DNA from: Paenibacillus_G elgii_A | GTDB lineage: Bacteria; Bacillota; Bacilli; Paenibacillales; NBRC-103111 | Length of the DNA stretch: 64,000 nt | Assembly: GCA_042219835.1 (NCBI GenBank) | Contig: JBHJMN010000034.1 | Span: 3,160-67,159, forward strand | Direction of reading: 5' to 3' | Shown here: positions 51,899-61,247 of the stretch, one piece after another | Layout of the letters: every line of letters begins with the position of its first letter | How positions within the stretch are numbered: position 1 is the first letter of the stretch | Position numbers and translations under genes: made by a program | The notes under the pieces: generated by a model | Seen by the model: only the letters and a program-made list of their open reading frames with translations | What the model was told of the DNA's origin: nothing | Databases searched by the model: none

Positions 51899-53347
51899 TT
51901 AGTAATCCAAATTAGCCAGCTCGTAAATCGCTCTGGCATAAATGACGACCGCTTTGAGCAAATCCTCGATCTCGATATATTCGTCCGTCTGATGGGCGAC
52001 GTTTTCTTTTCCCGGAAACAACGCGCCGAACGCGACGCCGTTATCCAAGAAGCTGGCATACGTGCCTCCGCCCGTCGTGAGCAGTTCGGGCTCCAGCGAG
52101 GTTTCTTCATGGTAGATGGCCTGAAGCATCGCAATCATCGGATGATCTTTTGCCACATGATGCGGCTTTTTCAGAATCGGCGGTTCCACGGCAAAACGGT
52201 ACTTCCCGACCTTGTCGCGAATGGTCTCGACGTGCCGCAGCTCTTCCGCCACAAGCGGAAACCTGATATTAAGATACGCAAACGAAGGTTCCGACGAAGC
52301 CTCATACCGCATAATCCCCACATTCACTGTCAGAGGCCCCATAATCTCGTCTTCACACTCGATCCCGATGCGCCGCCCCGCAGGATCGTCGTAAAAATAT
52401 TCGTCCAGACAGGCGATAAAATGCTGCGCATCGGGCTGAAAATCGTACTCCCTCAGAAAATGAACGAGCTTGAGCCCGGCGTTTACGCCCAATTGTGGCT
52501 CCATGCCGTGCGCCGCCTTCCCTTGCAAAGTCAAGACGAGCGTCCCATCTTGAACGGCTGCCGTCCCTTTCAGACGATTTCCACTGCAATAATCGTTAAA
52601 CTGATCGGCCATGGCCGTGAGAAGCGAAAGCTCTCCGGTCATCGCAGCTTCCGCCGATTCGGGAACCATATTCGCCGCACTCCCGGAATGGAAGGAAACC
52701 AATTCCATCCCTTGTCTTGTCCCCTCTTGCCCGCCGGTATCGCAGCTCTTTTGCAGGACGATTCTCGTATTGATCTGCCCCTTTTCCGCGTGAATGATCG
52801 GAAAATCCGCATCCGGCGCAAACCCGGCTACCGGCATCTTCTCGACGCGACGGTAATATTCCATGCAGCTCATCGTATGCTCCTCGTCCGTGCCGAAGAT
52901 GATCCGTACCCGATGCTTCAGCGGAAGGCCCAGCTCCTTGACGATTTTCATCGCATAAAATGCCGCCATCGTCGGCCCTTTGTCGTCGATCGCTCCGCGC
53001 GCGTACAATTTTCCGTCGCGGACCTCCGGTTCAAAGGGCGGAGAGGTCCATGGTCCAGGCGCCGGGACCACATCCAGATGACACAGCACGCCGATATAAT
53101 CGGCGCTCTCGGCCGGACCGTACTCCGCATAGCCTGCATAGCCGTCCAAATTGCATGTTCGCCACTGTTCGCGCTCGGCAAGCCCCAGCATCAACTCCAA
53201 CGCCCGGGCGATCTCCCGCCCCATCGGCTTACCCGCTTCACTTGTGCTCAAATCTTTGACGCTCGGGATTTTGAGCAGCTCCGCAAGGTCGCTCAGCAGC
53301 GCTTCTTTCCTTGCCCACACTTCCTCGGTCCAGTTGATGGCTTTCAT
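51899..53347 (-). CDS. pepV: M20 dipeptidase PepV
   Basis: 482 residues. Zinc ligands are visible: His in VLCHLDVVPAPGPW, Asp in GAIDDKGPTMAAFY, Glu pair in FGTDEEHTMSCMEYY, Asp in APDADFPIIHAEKG and His in FGKENVAHQTDEY-type end (NVAHQTDEYIEIEDL). The lid domain is GKAAHGMEPQLGVN. Cleaves dipeptides, probably those imported by the adjacent Opp transporter; it starts 47 bases after oppD. Confidence 0.9.
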   Translation of the reverse strand: MKAINWTEEVWARKEALLSDLAELLKIPSVKDLSTSEAGKPMGREIARALELMLGLAEREQWRTCNLDGYAGYAEYGPAESADYIGVLCHLDVVPAPGPWTSPPFEPEVRDGKLYARGAIDDKGPTMAAFYAMKIVKELGLPLKHRVRIIFGTDEEHTMSCMEYYRRVEKMPVAGFAPDADFPIIHAEKGQINTRIVLQKSCDTGGQEGTRQGMELVSFHSGSAANMVPESAEAAMTGELSLLTAMADQFNDYCSGNRLKGTAAVQDGTLVLTLQGKAAHGMEPQLGVNAGLKLVHFLREYDFQPDAQHFIACLDEYFYDDPAGRRIGIECEDEIMGPLTVNVGIMRYEASSEPSFAYLNIRFPLVAEELRHVETIRDKVGKYRFAVEPPILKKPHHVAKDHPMIAMLQAIYHEETSLEPELLTTGGGTYASFLDNGVAFGALFPGKENVAHQTDEYIEIEDLLKAVVIYARAIYELANLDY

Positions 53348-53394
53348 CTTTTACCTATTCCCCTTTCATGGACTTACGCCTTGCAAACCATTCA

Positions 53395-54411
53395 TCACGC
53401 AGCACTTCCCGCCACACCTTGCGGCGGCTGAATACGCGGGGCTCGCTCGTCCAACAGCCAGCAAGCGGCCTGATGGGTTCCCGTAATTGCCGTCGTTCTC
53501 GGCGGCAGGGCCCGGCACACTTCCATAACATAAGGACACCGGGCAGCAAAAGCGCACCCGGCCGGCATATGGATCAGATCGGGTGGCGTTCCAGGGATGC
53601 TTAGCAGCGCTTCGGTATGCTCGTGGATTTTCGGCATGGAGGAGAGCAGACCCCAAGTATACGGATGCTTCGGGTCAACAAAGATTTCGTCCGCCGTTCC
53701 GGTCTCGACAATTTGCCCGGCATACATGACGGCCACCCGGTGGGCGATGTTGGCGACGACTCCCAAATCATGCGTAATCAGAATGATGGACGTCCCCTTT
53801 TCCCGCTGCAGCTCCTTCAATAAGTCCAAAATTTGCGCTTGAATCGTAACATCCAGCGCCGTGGTAGGCTCATCCGCGATCAGCACCTTCGGATTGCAGG
53901 CAAGCGCGATGGCAATCACCACACGCTGCCGCATGCCCCCGGAAAATTGGTGCGGGTATTGCTTCATCCGCACTTGCGGGTTGGGGACGCCAACCTGCCT
54001 TAGCAGCTCCAGCGCGATCTCCGCCGCTTCTGATTTGCCGAGCTTCCGGTGCTGCATTAAGCCTTCCATGAGTTGACTTCCTACCGTCATCGTCGGATTG
54101 AGAGACGTCATCGGGTCTTGGAAGATCATCGAAATTTCGGCTCCGCGAATGTCCCTCATCTGCTTATCCGAGCGCTTCATCAAGTCTTCGCCTTCTAACA
54201 AAAGCTTCCCGTTCTTAATCTTCCCGAACGGATGCGGCAGCAACCGCATGATACCTTTGGACGTGACCGACTTCCCCGAGCCCGATTCCCCGACGATGGC
54301 CAAAGTCTCCCCTTTTGCCAAGTCGAAGCTGACCCCGCGGACGGCTTGAATTTCCCCCTTGTAGGTTTGGAACGAAATTTCCAGGTCCTTGACTTCCAGA
54401 ATTTTCTCCAT
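53395..54411 (-). CDS. oppD: Oligopeptide ABC transporter ATP-binding protein OppD
   Basis: 338 residues. Walker A GESGSGKSVTSKGI, signature FSGGMRQRVVIAIA, Walker B VLIADEPTTALDVT, and the C-terminal cysteine cluster CAFAARCPYVMEVC, where OppD/DppD often hold an iron-sulfur centre. The partner OppF is missing from the operon. ATG 54411 is 10 bases after AAGGAG. It energises peptide uptake with OppB and OppC. Confidence 0.9.
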   Translation of the reverse strand: MEKILEVKDLEISFQTYKGEIQAVRGVSFDLAKGETLAIVGESGSGKSVTSKGIMRLLPHPFGKIKNGKLLLEGEDLMKRSDKQMRDIRGAEISMIFQDPMTSLNPTMTVGSQLMEGLMQHRKLGKSEAAEIALELLRQVGVPNPQVRMKQYPHQFSGGMRQRVVIAIALACNPKVLIADEPTTALDVTIQAQILDLLKELQREKGTSIILITHDLGVVANIAHRVAVMYAGQIVETGTADEIFVDPKHPYTWGLLSSMPKIHEHTEALLSIPGTPPDLIHMPAGCAFAARCPYVMEVCRALPPRTTAITGTHQAACWLLDERAPRIQPPQGVAGSAA

Positions 54412-54465
54412 CCTCGTATCGCTCCTTGTTCTCTCGTTCACAGGTCCATGACATGACGCTTCAGG

Positions 54466-55401
54466 CTATTTGCGCATTCTGGGGTCCAGCGCATCCCGCA
54501 ATCCGTCGGCCAATATATTGAAGCCCACCATAATCGCAATAATGATCAAATCCGGAAACAAAAGCAAATAGTAGTTTGTGTTCAGCGATTGATACCCCGT
54601 ATTGATGAGTACGCCGAGCGAAGCCATAGGCTCCTGCAGCCCCAGACCGATAAAGCTGAGGAACGCCTCCGTAAAAATTGCCGAAGGAATCGTAAACATC
54701 GTATTGATGACAATGACTCCGATCGTATTCGGAACCAGATGCGTCAAGATCAGGCGCGAGTTGCTTGCCCCCAACGTACGGGCGGCGAGCACGAATTCCT
54801 GCTCTTTCAGCTTCAAAATTTGCGCCCGCACCAAGCGGGCCATGTTGACCCAGCCGGTAATGACCATCGCCACAATGATTGTGAAAATGCCCGGCTTCAT
54901 CGCCATCATCAGCAGAATGACGACAATCAGGCTCGGCACGCTGACCAAAATCTCGATGATCCGCTGCATGATCGTATCCGTTCTGCCGCCGAGCAGCGCT
55001 GAAACGGCCCCATACGCGACGCCGATGCACAGATCCAGCGTCGCTGCCAGCAGAGCGATAAGCAGCGAGATGCGCGTGCCCTGCCAAATTCTGACCCACT
55101 GGTCACGTCCGAATTTATCCGTACCGAGCCAATGATCGGCGCTCGGCCCTTGGTAAGCGGCGCTGTAATTCGTATCGAAGTACGTATAATGGCTCATCCA
55201 AGGGCCAATCACCGCCAAGAGACCGAGCAGAAGAAGAAGGTACAGACTGACGAGCGCCCCACGGTTTTGGCGCAGCCGCCGCCAGCTTTCCTGAAACGCA
55301 TTTAAGGGAGGACCGGATACACTCTCGCTTTCGTGGGCATCGACGGTGGTCGGGACGAACAAACGGTCCAGCTCCCGCGATTCGTAATTCAGCATAATCA
55401 C
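54466..55401 (-). CDS. oppC: Oligopeptide ABC transporter permease OppC
   Basis: 311 residues. N-terminal helix LYLLLLLGLLAVIGPWM, the OppC motif GTDKFGRDQWVRIWQGTR, the EAA-type loop REEF-like LAARTLGASNSRLILTHLVP and ADGLRDALDPRMRK at the end. The GTG at 55401 overlaps the oppB stop (GTGA); an ATG at 55395 is an equally good start. Confidence 0.9.
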   Translation of the reverse strand: MIMLNYESRELDRLFVPTTVDAHESESVSGPPLNAFQESWRRLRQNRGALVSLYLLLLLGLLAVIGPWMSHYTYFDTNYSAAYQGPSADHWLGTDKFGRDQWVRIWQGTRISLLIALLAATLDLCIGVAYGAVSALLGGRTDTIMQRIIEILVSVPSLIVVILLMMAMKPGIFTIIVAMVITGWVNMARLVRAQILKLKEQEFVLAARTLGASNSRLILTHLVPNTIGVIVINTMFTIPSAIFTEAFLSFIGLGLQEPMASLGVLINTGYQSLNTNYYLLLFPDLIIIAIMVGFNILADGLRDALDPRMRK

Positions 55402-56333
55402 TTCTCCCCTCCCGCCAGACGGATTCTCGGGTCAATGACCCGGTACAGCAGATCGACGACCAGCATAATCAGCACAAAAAACGCGCTGTAAAAAATCGTC
55501 ACGCCCATAATCGTGGTGTAATCGTTCATTTTGATGGCATCGACAAACAGACTGCCGATCCCCGGCACACTAAATATGCTTTCAATGACCAGCGAACCGG
55601 TCAGAATGTTCACGGTAATGGGACCCAAAATCGTAATGACGGGAATCAGCGCATTGCGGATCGCATGCTTCCATACGATGGCGAACGGGCTGAGCCCTTT
55701 GGCTTTTGCCAGCACGATATAGTCCTGCTGCAGCACTTCCAGCATTTCGTTGCGGACAAACCGGGCGATCAGCGCGATGACAATCAGCGATAACGCAATG
55801 GAGGGCATGACGGAGCTGGAGTAGCTTTTCCAAAAAGCGACCGGCAGCAGTCCCCACTTCATCCCGACATAATATTGCAGCAATGCGGCGAAGACGAAGT
55901 TGGGAATCGATACGCCGATCACCGCAATGAACATCGCGAACGCATCCCACACTGTATTATGGCGGAGCGCTGCGATCACTCCGAGGATCAGACCGAGCGC
56001 AACGCCGAGTACAATCGCCTGGACGCCGATAAGCGCGGATGGAACTAGGCGATTCAAGATAATGTCCAGCACCGGCCGGCCTTTATAAAAAAAGGAAGTG
56101 CCCAAGTCGGCCCGCGCCAAATTGCCCATATAATGCACATATTGCTTCCATATCGGCTGATCCAGGCTGTATTTGGCATAGATCTCCGCTTTCGCCGCAG
56201 CCGGCAGCAAAGCTAATTTTTCTTCGTCAAACGGCGATCCCGGCAGCTGCTTCATGAGAAAAAACGTCAGCGTCGCAATGATCCACAGCGTGATCAAGAT
56301 GTAGACAGCCCGAATGGCGATATATTTTTTCAT
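55398..56333 (-). CDS. oppB: Oligopeptide ABC transporter permease OppB
   Basis: 311 residues. Opening helix AVYILITLWIIATLTFFLMK, PGSPFDEEK, EAA-type loop LAKAKGLSPFAIVWKHAIRN, and FSVPGIGSLFVDAIKMNDY, all usual for OppB/DppB. Ends VIDPRIRLAGGEK. ATG 56333 follows AGAGGTG by 6 bases. Confidence 0.9.
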   Translation of the reverse strand: MKKYIAIRAVYILITLWIIATLTFFLMKQLPGSPFDEEKLALLPAAAKAEIYAKYSLDQPIWKQYVHYMGNLARADLGTSFFYKGRPVLDIILNRLVPSALIGVQAIVLGVALGLILGVIAALRHNTVWDAFAMFIAVIGVSIPNFVFAALLQYYVGMKWGLLPVAFWKSYSSSVMPSIALSLIVIALIARFVRNEMLEVLQQDYIVLAKAKGLSPFAIVWKHAIRNALIPVITILGPITVNILTGSLVIESIFSVPGIGSLFVDAIKMNDYTTIMGVTIFYSAFFVLIMLVVDLLYRVIDPRIRLAGGEK

Positions 56334-56435
56334 TCCTGCACCTCTTTGTACCGTTCTTCGCACCTTTACGCCACGTCGGCCTACAGGAAAGGAGAGAAAG
56401 AACCCGCTTCCTCTCCCGATCCTCATGATTCTACG

Positions 56436-58088
56436 TTATTTTTTGGCCGCGTATTTGAAATCCCACGACGCGCCGTAGGGATGATAAACAAGTCCCTCGA
56501 TATTTTTTTTCTGGAGGAAGGCGTAGCCCTTATAAAATAACGGCGCCACGACGGCGTCCTCGCCGACCAGCATTTTTTCCGCCTGCAGCAGCATTTCCGC
56601 GCGCTTCGCTTCGTCGGCTTCCTTCTTCGCTTCCGCAATCAGACGGTCGTACTTCGGATTGTTGTAATTCCCACGGTAAGGCGTGTGGTTGATCCAGAGA
56701 TCCAGATACGTCATGGCGTCGTCGTAATCGGCTCCCCAAGCGGTGACGGCCATCTGATAGCTGCTGTCGTCCATCAGCTTGTTACGTGCCTTCTTCGGCA
56801 TCGACTCGATCTCGATCTCCGCTCCGAGATTTTTCTTGAACTCACTTTGCAGGAACGTGCCGACATCTTTATTCACCGTGTCATCCAAGACGAGCAGCTT
56901 GATTTTCGGCGCGTGACCGAGCTCCTTCATCCCTTGAGCCCACAGCTCCTTGGCTTTGGCGACGTCCGGAGCAGTCACCTTTCCCTGCATGTCGCGGAAC
57001 GACTTGCCGCCCGCGCCGTTCATGAGATCGGGAATCAATCCCACGGCTCCCTTTGACCCGTTATTCAAAAGCTGCTCCAGCACCTTGCTGTCATAAGCCA
57101 ATTGAAGCGCTTTCCGGATGTTCGGATTGGATACGTCGCCCGCCTTCAAATTAAATTGCAGGTAGGTCGTCGCAAATTCGATGTCGGAGCCGAATTCGGG
57201 ACTCGTTTTGTTAGCGCTCACATCGGCGGACGACAGATTCACCCGATCCAGCTCCCCGACCTTAAACAAATTTAAGGCGGTGTTCATTTCTTTCACCACT
57301 TTAATATTGACTTTATCCAGCTTCACCGAGCCATTGTCCCAGTAGTTCAGGTTTTTCTCCAATACCGCGCCGCCGGCCGGGTCGAACTGGGTAAGCACGA
57401 AAGGCCCGTTGTACAGCATATTTTCCGGTTTCAGCGCGAAGTCTTTTCCTTTTTCCTTCACGAATTTTTCATTCAACGGATAATACGGAATAAAGGATAC
57501 AAGACGGAGGAAAAAGGGCGTCGGATTTTTCAGCTTGACCGCGAGCGTCTTGTCATCCTTTGCCACAATGCCGGAAACATCGGCCGCTTTTCCTTCGGCG
57601 TACTCCGCCCCGCCTTCAATATAATCTGTCAAAATAAAGGCGTACCCGCTAAGCGACGTTTCCGGCTTCATCGAGCCGAGCCACGAAAATTTGAAATCCG
57701 CCGCCGTCACCGGGCTGCCGTTACTCCATTTCACGCCATCGCGCAGGGTAAAGGTATACGTTAATCCGTCTTTGGAAATGTCGACCCCTTTGGCCATCGC
57801 CGGCTGCGGTACGTTTTTCTGGTCCAGACGGTACAGCCCTTCGTTAACATTGTTCAGGATGGTGAAGGAAACATTGTCGGATGCGGAAAACTGGTTCAAA
57901 TCCGTAATTTCCGTTTCCACGGATAAGGTGATTGCTTTTCCGCCGGCCGTTTGATCCCCATCCTTCGAGGCGGCTTGGCCGCTTGGTGATTCCGCGCCTC
58001 GTGGAACATCGCCGGTAAAATTACAGCCGGACAAAATCATACTGAACATTAACAATAAGCTAACGAAACAAAAAGTCCATTTTTTCAT
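56436..58088 (-). CDS. oppA: Peptide-binding lipoprotein OppA
   Basis: 550 residues. Signal with lipobox SLLLMFSMILSGCNFTGD. SBP_bac_5 family: DGLTYTFTLRDGVKWSNGSP, VTAADFKFSWL, PLFYKGYAFLQKKNIEGL. It captures peptides outside the cell and hands them to OppBC. SD CCGGAGG precedes ATG. First gene of the operon, after a 200-base leader. Confidence 0.9.
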   Translation of the reverse strand: MKKWTFCFVSLLLMFSMILSGCNFTGDVPRGAESPSGQAASKDGDQTAGGKAITLSVETEITDLNQFSASDNVSFTILNNVNEGLYRLDQKNVPQPAMAKGVDISKDGLTYTFTLRDGVKWSNGSPVTAADFKFSWLGSMKPETSLSGYAFILTDYIEGGAEYAEGKAADVSGIVAKDDKTLAVKLKNPTPFFLRLVSFIPYYPLNEKFVKEKGKDFALKPENMLYNGPFVLTQFDPAGGAVLEKNLNYWDNGSVKLDKVNIKVVKEMNTALNLFKVGELDRVNLSSADVSANKTSPEFGSDIEFATTYLQFNLKAGDVSNPNIRKALQLAYDSKVLEQLLNNGSKGAVGLIPDLMNGAGGKSFRDMQGKVTAPDVAKAKELWAQGMKELGHAPKIKLLVLDDTVNKDVGTFLQSEFKKNLGAEIEIESMPKKARNKLMDDSSYQMAVTAWGADYDDAMTYLDLWINHTPYRGNYNNPKYDRLIAEAKKEADEAKRAEMLLQAEKMLVGEDAVVAPLFYKGYAFLQKKNIEGLVYHPYGASWDFKYAAKK

Positions 58089-58298
58089 GCAATACGCCTC
58101 CGGATTGATTCTTTGAACATTTTTCCTGTTCGCGCTTCCAAACTAAAATTGACCTATGTCTGCTCCTTTCTCTTTATTTTCTCCACTGTCGTTAATAAAA
58201 GAATAGGAAAACCGCATTTCTAAATAAGTAAACCTCATAAAACGATTAGTTAAGCGATTACATTTCGTTCTTTTATTACCTCCGTGTTAGTAATGAAG
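58089..58298 (-). other. Long 5' leader of the opp operon
   Basis: About 200 AT-rich bases between the promoter and oppA. I see no known riboswitch, T-box or CodY-type box. It may carry a control element. Confidence 0.45.
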
Positions 58299-58328
58299 AT
58301 ATTACCATCGATTCCCGCTTGAAGTCAA
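58299..58328 (-). promoter_or_regulatory. Sigma-A promoter of the opp operon
   Basis: Minus-strand TTGACT, 18 bases, TAATAT. Confidence 0.7.
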
Positions 58329-58395
58329 TCGTTTTTCTATAGTTGCGGACCACTTGCTGTGAAGCGCGGCACATTACCATGTGATCAAGCTCGTT

Positions 58396-58431
58396 AAAAA
58401 AAGCTGACGCCGGTTCGTGACCGCGTCAGCT
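58396..58431 (-). terminator. Terminator of the DUF3900 gene
   Basis: Minus-strand AGCTGACGC and GCGTCAGCT arms, perfectly complementary, followed by TTTTTTT. Confidence 0.85.
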
Positions 58432-58505
58432 CTGGTTCATGCTTCCTTCTACCCTTTGGTCCAAGCTTATCTTGCCACGGAACGGCCTGCGTAAAGCTCT
58501 TTCGT

Positions 58506-59594
58506 TTACACATACAACCCTTCGCGCTCTTCCTCCGCCACTTTCCGTTTGAGCCGTTCCATCAGCGATTCCAGCGGTTCCGGAGCCAGCAGCTCCACCG
58601 GCGAAATCCCCCGGTCGAATTGCAAATCGCCCTCCAGCACAACGACGTACCGCTCGCCAAGCTTGGCGATATGCAGCCGGTCGCCGAAATCGGCCAGCAA
58701 GGCGCGAACGGACATGTTGCCGAGCTTGAGCTTCATTTCGAGGTCGGGCTTTTGCTCGACCATGACGGACGTCGCTTCCATCACCTGCGACTGCTCCCAC
58801 TTCTCTTGCAATTCGCGCTGTTCGCTGCATGCCCACAGCTCCATCGCCTCAAGCTCCCGCTCCTTGGCCTCCGGCTGGTCTTCGAATACCTCCTCGACGT
58901 ACTGCTGCACGAAGCCGAATACCTGCTCGTTCATGAGCTCGGGCACGGACTTTTCATATTCGACGTATTTCAAAAAATCCTCGAAATACCGGGCATGCGA
59001 CGACTGATGGATTTTCAGCTCCCACAGCTCCGTCATTCCCGGCTCCGGCATATAGGGATACATGATCGACTTCATATTTTTGGCGTTGATCGCCATCTCG
59101 ACTTTATTGAGCAGACTCCGCTCGTCCGTAATACGCGCGATCTTTTGCTCGAAGTCGCATTTGAACACGAACAAGAACGGCTCATCGGAGTATTGACTGA
59201 GCCTTGCGCGCACGATAAACATGGCCCCGCCGCGAATCGCGCTGGCATCCATGTAGGTCGTGACGAGCTCGTCCGCATGGCCCTTGAAATGCTCAAGCGT
59301 CTCGGCGGCGCGCAATCGGGCAAACAAGTTGTAATTCGGGTTGCTGTCCAAGTCGTATCCGGGCTCGACTGCAAAACGGCCGATTTTGGTCGGCACCTGC
59401 TCGGCTTTGGCATGACGCTCGGCCTTGCGCTTCGCCGTCTTGGCGAACTCGCCGTCCAGAAATCCGCTCAGCTCGCATGCCGCGTAATCGTCACCGTCCA
59501 TGGTGACGTAGTGCTTGCTGCGCTTGCCCGGCGTTCCGTCTTCCCCGTCCACTTGAATGACAAAAAACGAAATATAGTCAACGTCAAATCTCAT
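58506..59594 (-). CDS. DUF3900 family protein
   Basis: 362 residues, cytoplasmic and charged. The opening MRFDVDYISFFVIQVDGEDG and the later FEQKIARITDERSLLNKVEM, NAKNMKSIMYPYMPEPGMTE agree with the DUF3900 family of Bacillales, whose role is unknown. Residues about 240-275 form a short coiled coil. A one-gene unit with its own terminator. Confidence 0.7.
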   Translation of the reverse strand: MRFDVDYISFFVIQVDGEDGTPGKRSKHYVTMDGDDYAACELSGFLDGEFAKTAKRKAERHAKAEQVPTKIGRFAVEPGYDLDSNPNYNLFARLRAAETLEHFKGHADELVTTYMDASAIRGGAMFIVRARLSQYSDEPFLFVFKCDFEQKIARITDERSLLNKVEMAINAKNMKSIMYPYMPEPGMTELWELKIHQSSHARYFEDFLKYVEYEKSVPELMNEQVFGFVQQYVEEVFEDQPEAKERELEAMELWACSEQRELQEKWEQSQVMEATSVMVEQKPDLEMKLKLGNMSVRALLADFGDRLHIAKLGERYVVVLEGDLQFDRGISPVELLAPEPLESLMERLKRKVAEEEREGLYV

Positions 59595-59816
59595 CTTGAG
59601 CGTCCTTTCTATCGTATGTGGATCAAGCCGTAAAAAGGCCGAATTTTAGTATACTACAAGCCCGCCCCCTGTCATAGAGGCAAAAAGTTCGAACCTGGTT
59701 CCCGACGCCAGCCGAGTCCCCTTGTTATGATCATACTTTCAGAAATCGTTCCAAATTGTATTTTGCTTGGAAAATCTACTATGATAAAAGGAGTACAGAG
59801 ATAAGGGGAGATAGAG

Positions 59817-60428
59817 ATGAACCTGTTGCATGTCGTCCAACAATTGTTTGAGCAATACGGATATTTCGTATTACTGATCGGTCTGCCGTTGGATTTTATT
59901 GCGCTGCCGATTCCTCCGGGAAACAGCACCTTGGCCTATACCGGTTATTTGTCGTTCAAAGGCGTGCTCTCTTCGCTCCCAGCCTTTGCTGCTGCGCTGA
60001 CCGGAGCGCTCATTGGCGTGACCGTGACTTATTGGATCGGGTACAAGGTCGGCATGCCGCTGGTCGAACGGTTCGGCAAATGGCTGTCCCTAAAACCGAC
60101 CATAATCGAGAAGACGCGCCGTTACTACGACAAGTATGGGGACAAGCTGCTGCTTATCGCCTTTTTTATTCCCGGCATCCGGCAGTTCCTCGGGTATTTT
60201 ATCGGCATCATCCGCGTCCCTTATCGTAAGGTTATCATCTATGCGTATACCGGCGCCACGTTATGGGTCACGTCGTTTTTTTTGGTAGGATATGTTTTCG
60301 GAGAGCAGTGGGAGCAAATATTTATGCTTATCGAACGAAATTTGAAGGTGTTCTTTATCGTATTGGGCTGCGCCGCGGTAGTCTTTCTCTTGTTTCGGTG
60401 GTTTAAACGCGCACGTAATAAAGCATGA
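59817..60428 (+). CDS. DedA-family membrane protein
   Basis: 203 residues. LPIPPGNSTLAYTGYLSFKG, the family motif GYKVGMPLVERFGKWL, and FFIPGIRQFLGYFIGIIRVP (with the Arg-x-x-x-x-Phe-x-x-x-Gly-type signature) mark the DedA/SNARE-associated family, now known as undecaprenyl-phosphate or lipid flippases. Four to five helices. SD GGGGAG precedes ATG. Single gene, convergent to sodC. Confidence 0.85.
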   Translation: MNLLHVVQQLFEQYGYFVLLIGLPLDFIALPIPPGNSTLAYTGYLSFKGVLSSLPAFAAALTGALIGVTVTYWIGYKVGMPLVERFGKWLSLKPTIIEKTRRYYDKYGDKLLLIAFFIPGIRQFLGYFIGIIRVPYRKVIIYAYTGATLWVTSFFLVGYVFGEQWEQIFMLIERNLKVFFIVLGCAAVVFLLFRWFKRARNKA

Positions 60429-60433
60429 ATGCG

Positions 60434-60470
60434 AAAAAACGAATCGACAGAACGCTTTGCCGCCGATTCG
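60434..60470 (-). terminator. Terminator of sodC
   Basis: Minus-strand CGAATCG and CGATTCG arms, then TTTTTT. Confidence 0.7.
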
Positions 60471-60478
60471 CCGCTTGG

Positions 60479-61081
60479 TTACTGGATCACGCCGCAGCCG
60501 ATGCGCCCGCCCGCATTGCCGGCAGGGTCCGTCCTAAGATCGTCCGCCTTCTCGTGAATGACGAACGCCATACCGCCGGGCTTGCGGAGCGAGTTCGGCT
60601 GCCCCGGCTCCAGCGTCAGCTGTTTGGCGACGAAATCCGCCTTGACCTTGCCTTGTTGATCCGCTTCTAGATTCGGAAGGTCGCCCGTATGCGGTCCTTC
60701 CGGATTGTTCAAGCCGTGCTTCCGGGCCTCGGGATTGAAGTGCGCCCCGGCCGAAGTAAAGTCAGGCGCTTCGCATTTGCCGGTCTCATGTACGTGGAAG
60801 CCGTGCGGTCCCGGCGACAAGGAAGCGGCTTCCAGTTCGATCCGCACGCCGCCTCCCGACCCGGCCGGAGTCAGCTTGGCCGTTCCGATCGTCGTTCCCT
60901 TCTTGCCCAGGATGTTCACCTGTACGACTTCCTTCGCTTCATTCGCCATCACGGCGGCGCTGTCTTCCGACTGCTTCGGCTTCTCCGTTTGTCCGAACCA
61001 AGCCCGCAGGTCGTGCTGACAGCCGCTAAGCATAAGCAGCGACACCGTGGAAATCGCCGCCGTTTTCCATCGCGTTCCCAA
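60479..61081 (-). CDS. sodC: Cu/Zn superoxide dismutase lipoprotein
   Basis: 200 residues. A lipoprotein signal ends in LLMLSGC, so the enzyme faces outward. Copper and zinc ligands are present: HGFHVHETGKC (two His), SAGAHFNPEARKHGL, EGPHTGDLPN (His, Asp) and VIHEKADD; the active-site Arg is in GGRIGCGVIQ, and both cysteines of the disulfide (GKCEAP, RIGCG) are kept. Unlike B. subtilis YojM, the full metal set seems intact. TTG 61081 is 9 bases after AAGGAGG. Confidence 0.9.
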   Translation of the reverse strand: MGTRWKTAAISTVSLLMLSGCQHDLRAWFGQTEKPKQSEDSAAVMANEAKEVVQVNILGKKGTTIGTAKLTPAGSGGGVRIELEAASLSPGPHGFHVHETGKCEAPDFTSAGAHFNPEARKHGLNNPEGPHTGDLPNLEADQQGKVKADFVAKQLTLEPGQPNSLRKPGGMAFVIHEKADDLRTDPAGNAGGRIGCGVIQ

Positions 61082-61247
61082 AGATTGCTCCCTCCTTAAC
61101 GTTCCACAAGCTACATTAGACCATTGTTTACCAAAACCGGAGGCCATAAACGTCCTGAGCTTGTTCAGTTCGAGGAACGACTTGACTCATACGGAATGAA
61201 AGCGACGGAGTAGCTTATCGGACGGATGGGAGCGAAGCATTATCCCT

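Noticed and set aside
51992..53431. 479-codon plus-strand frame opposite pepV
   Set aside because: Shadow of pepV; the minus strand holds all M20 metal ligands.
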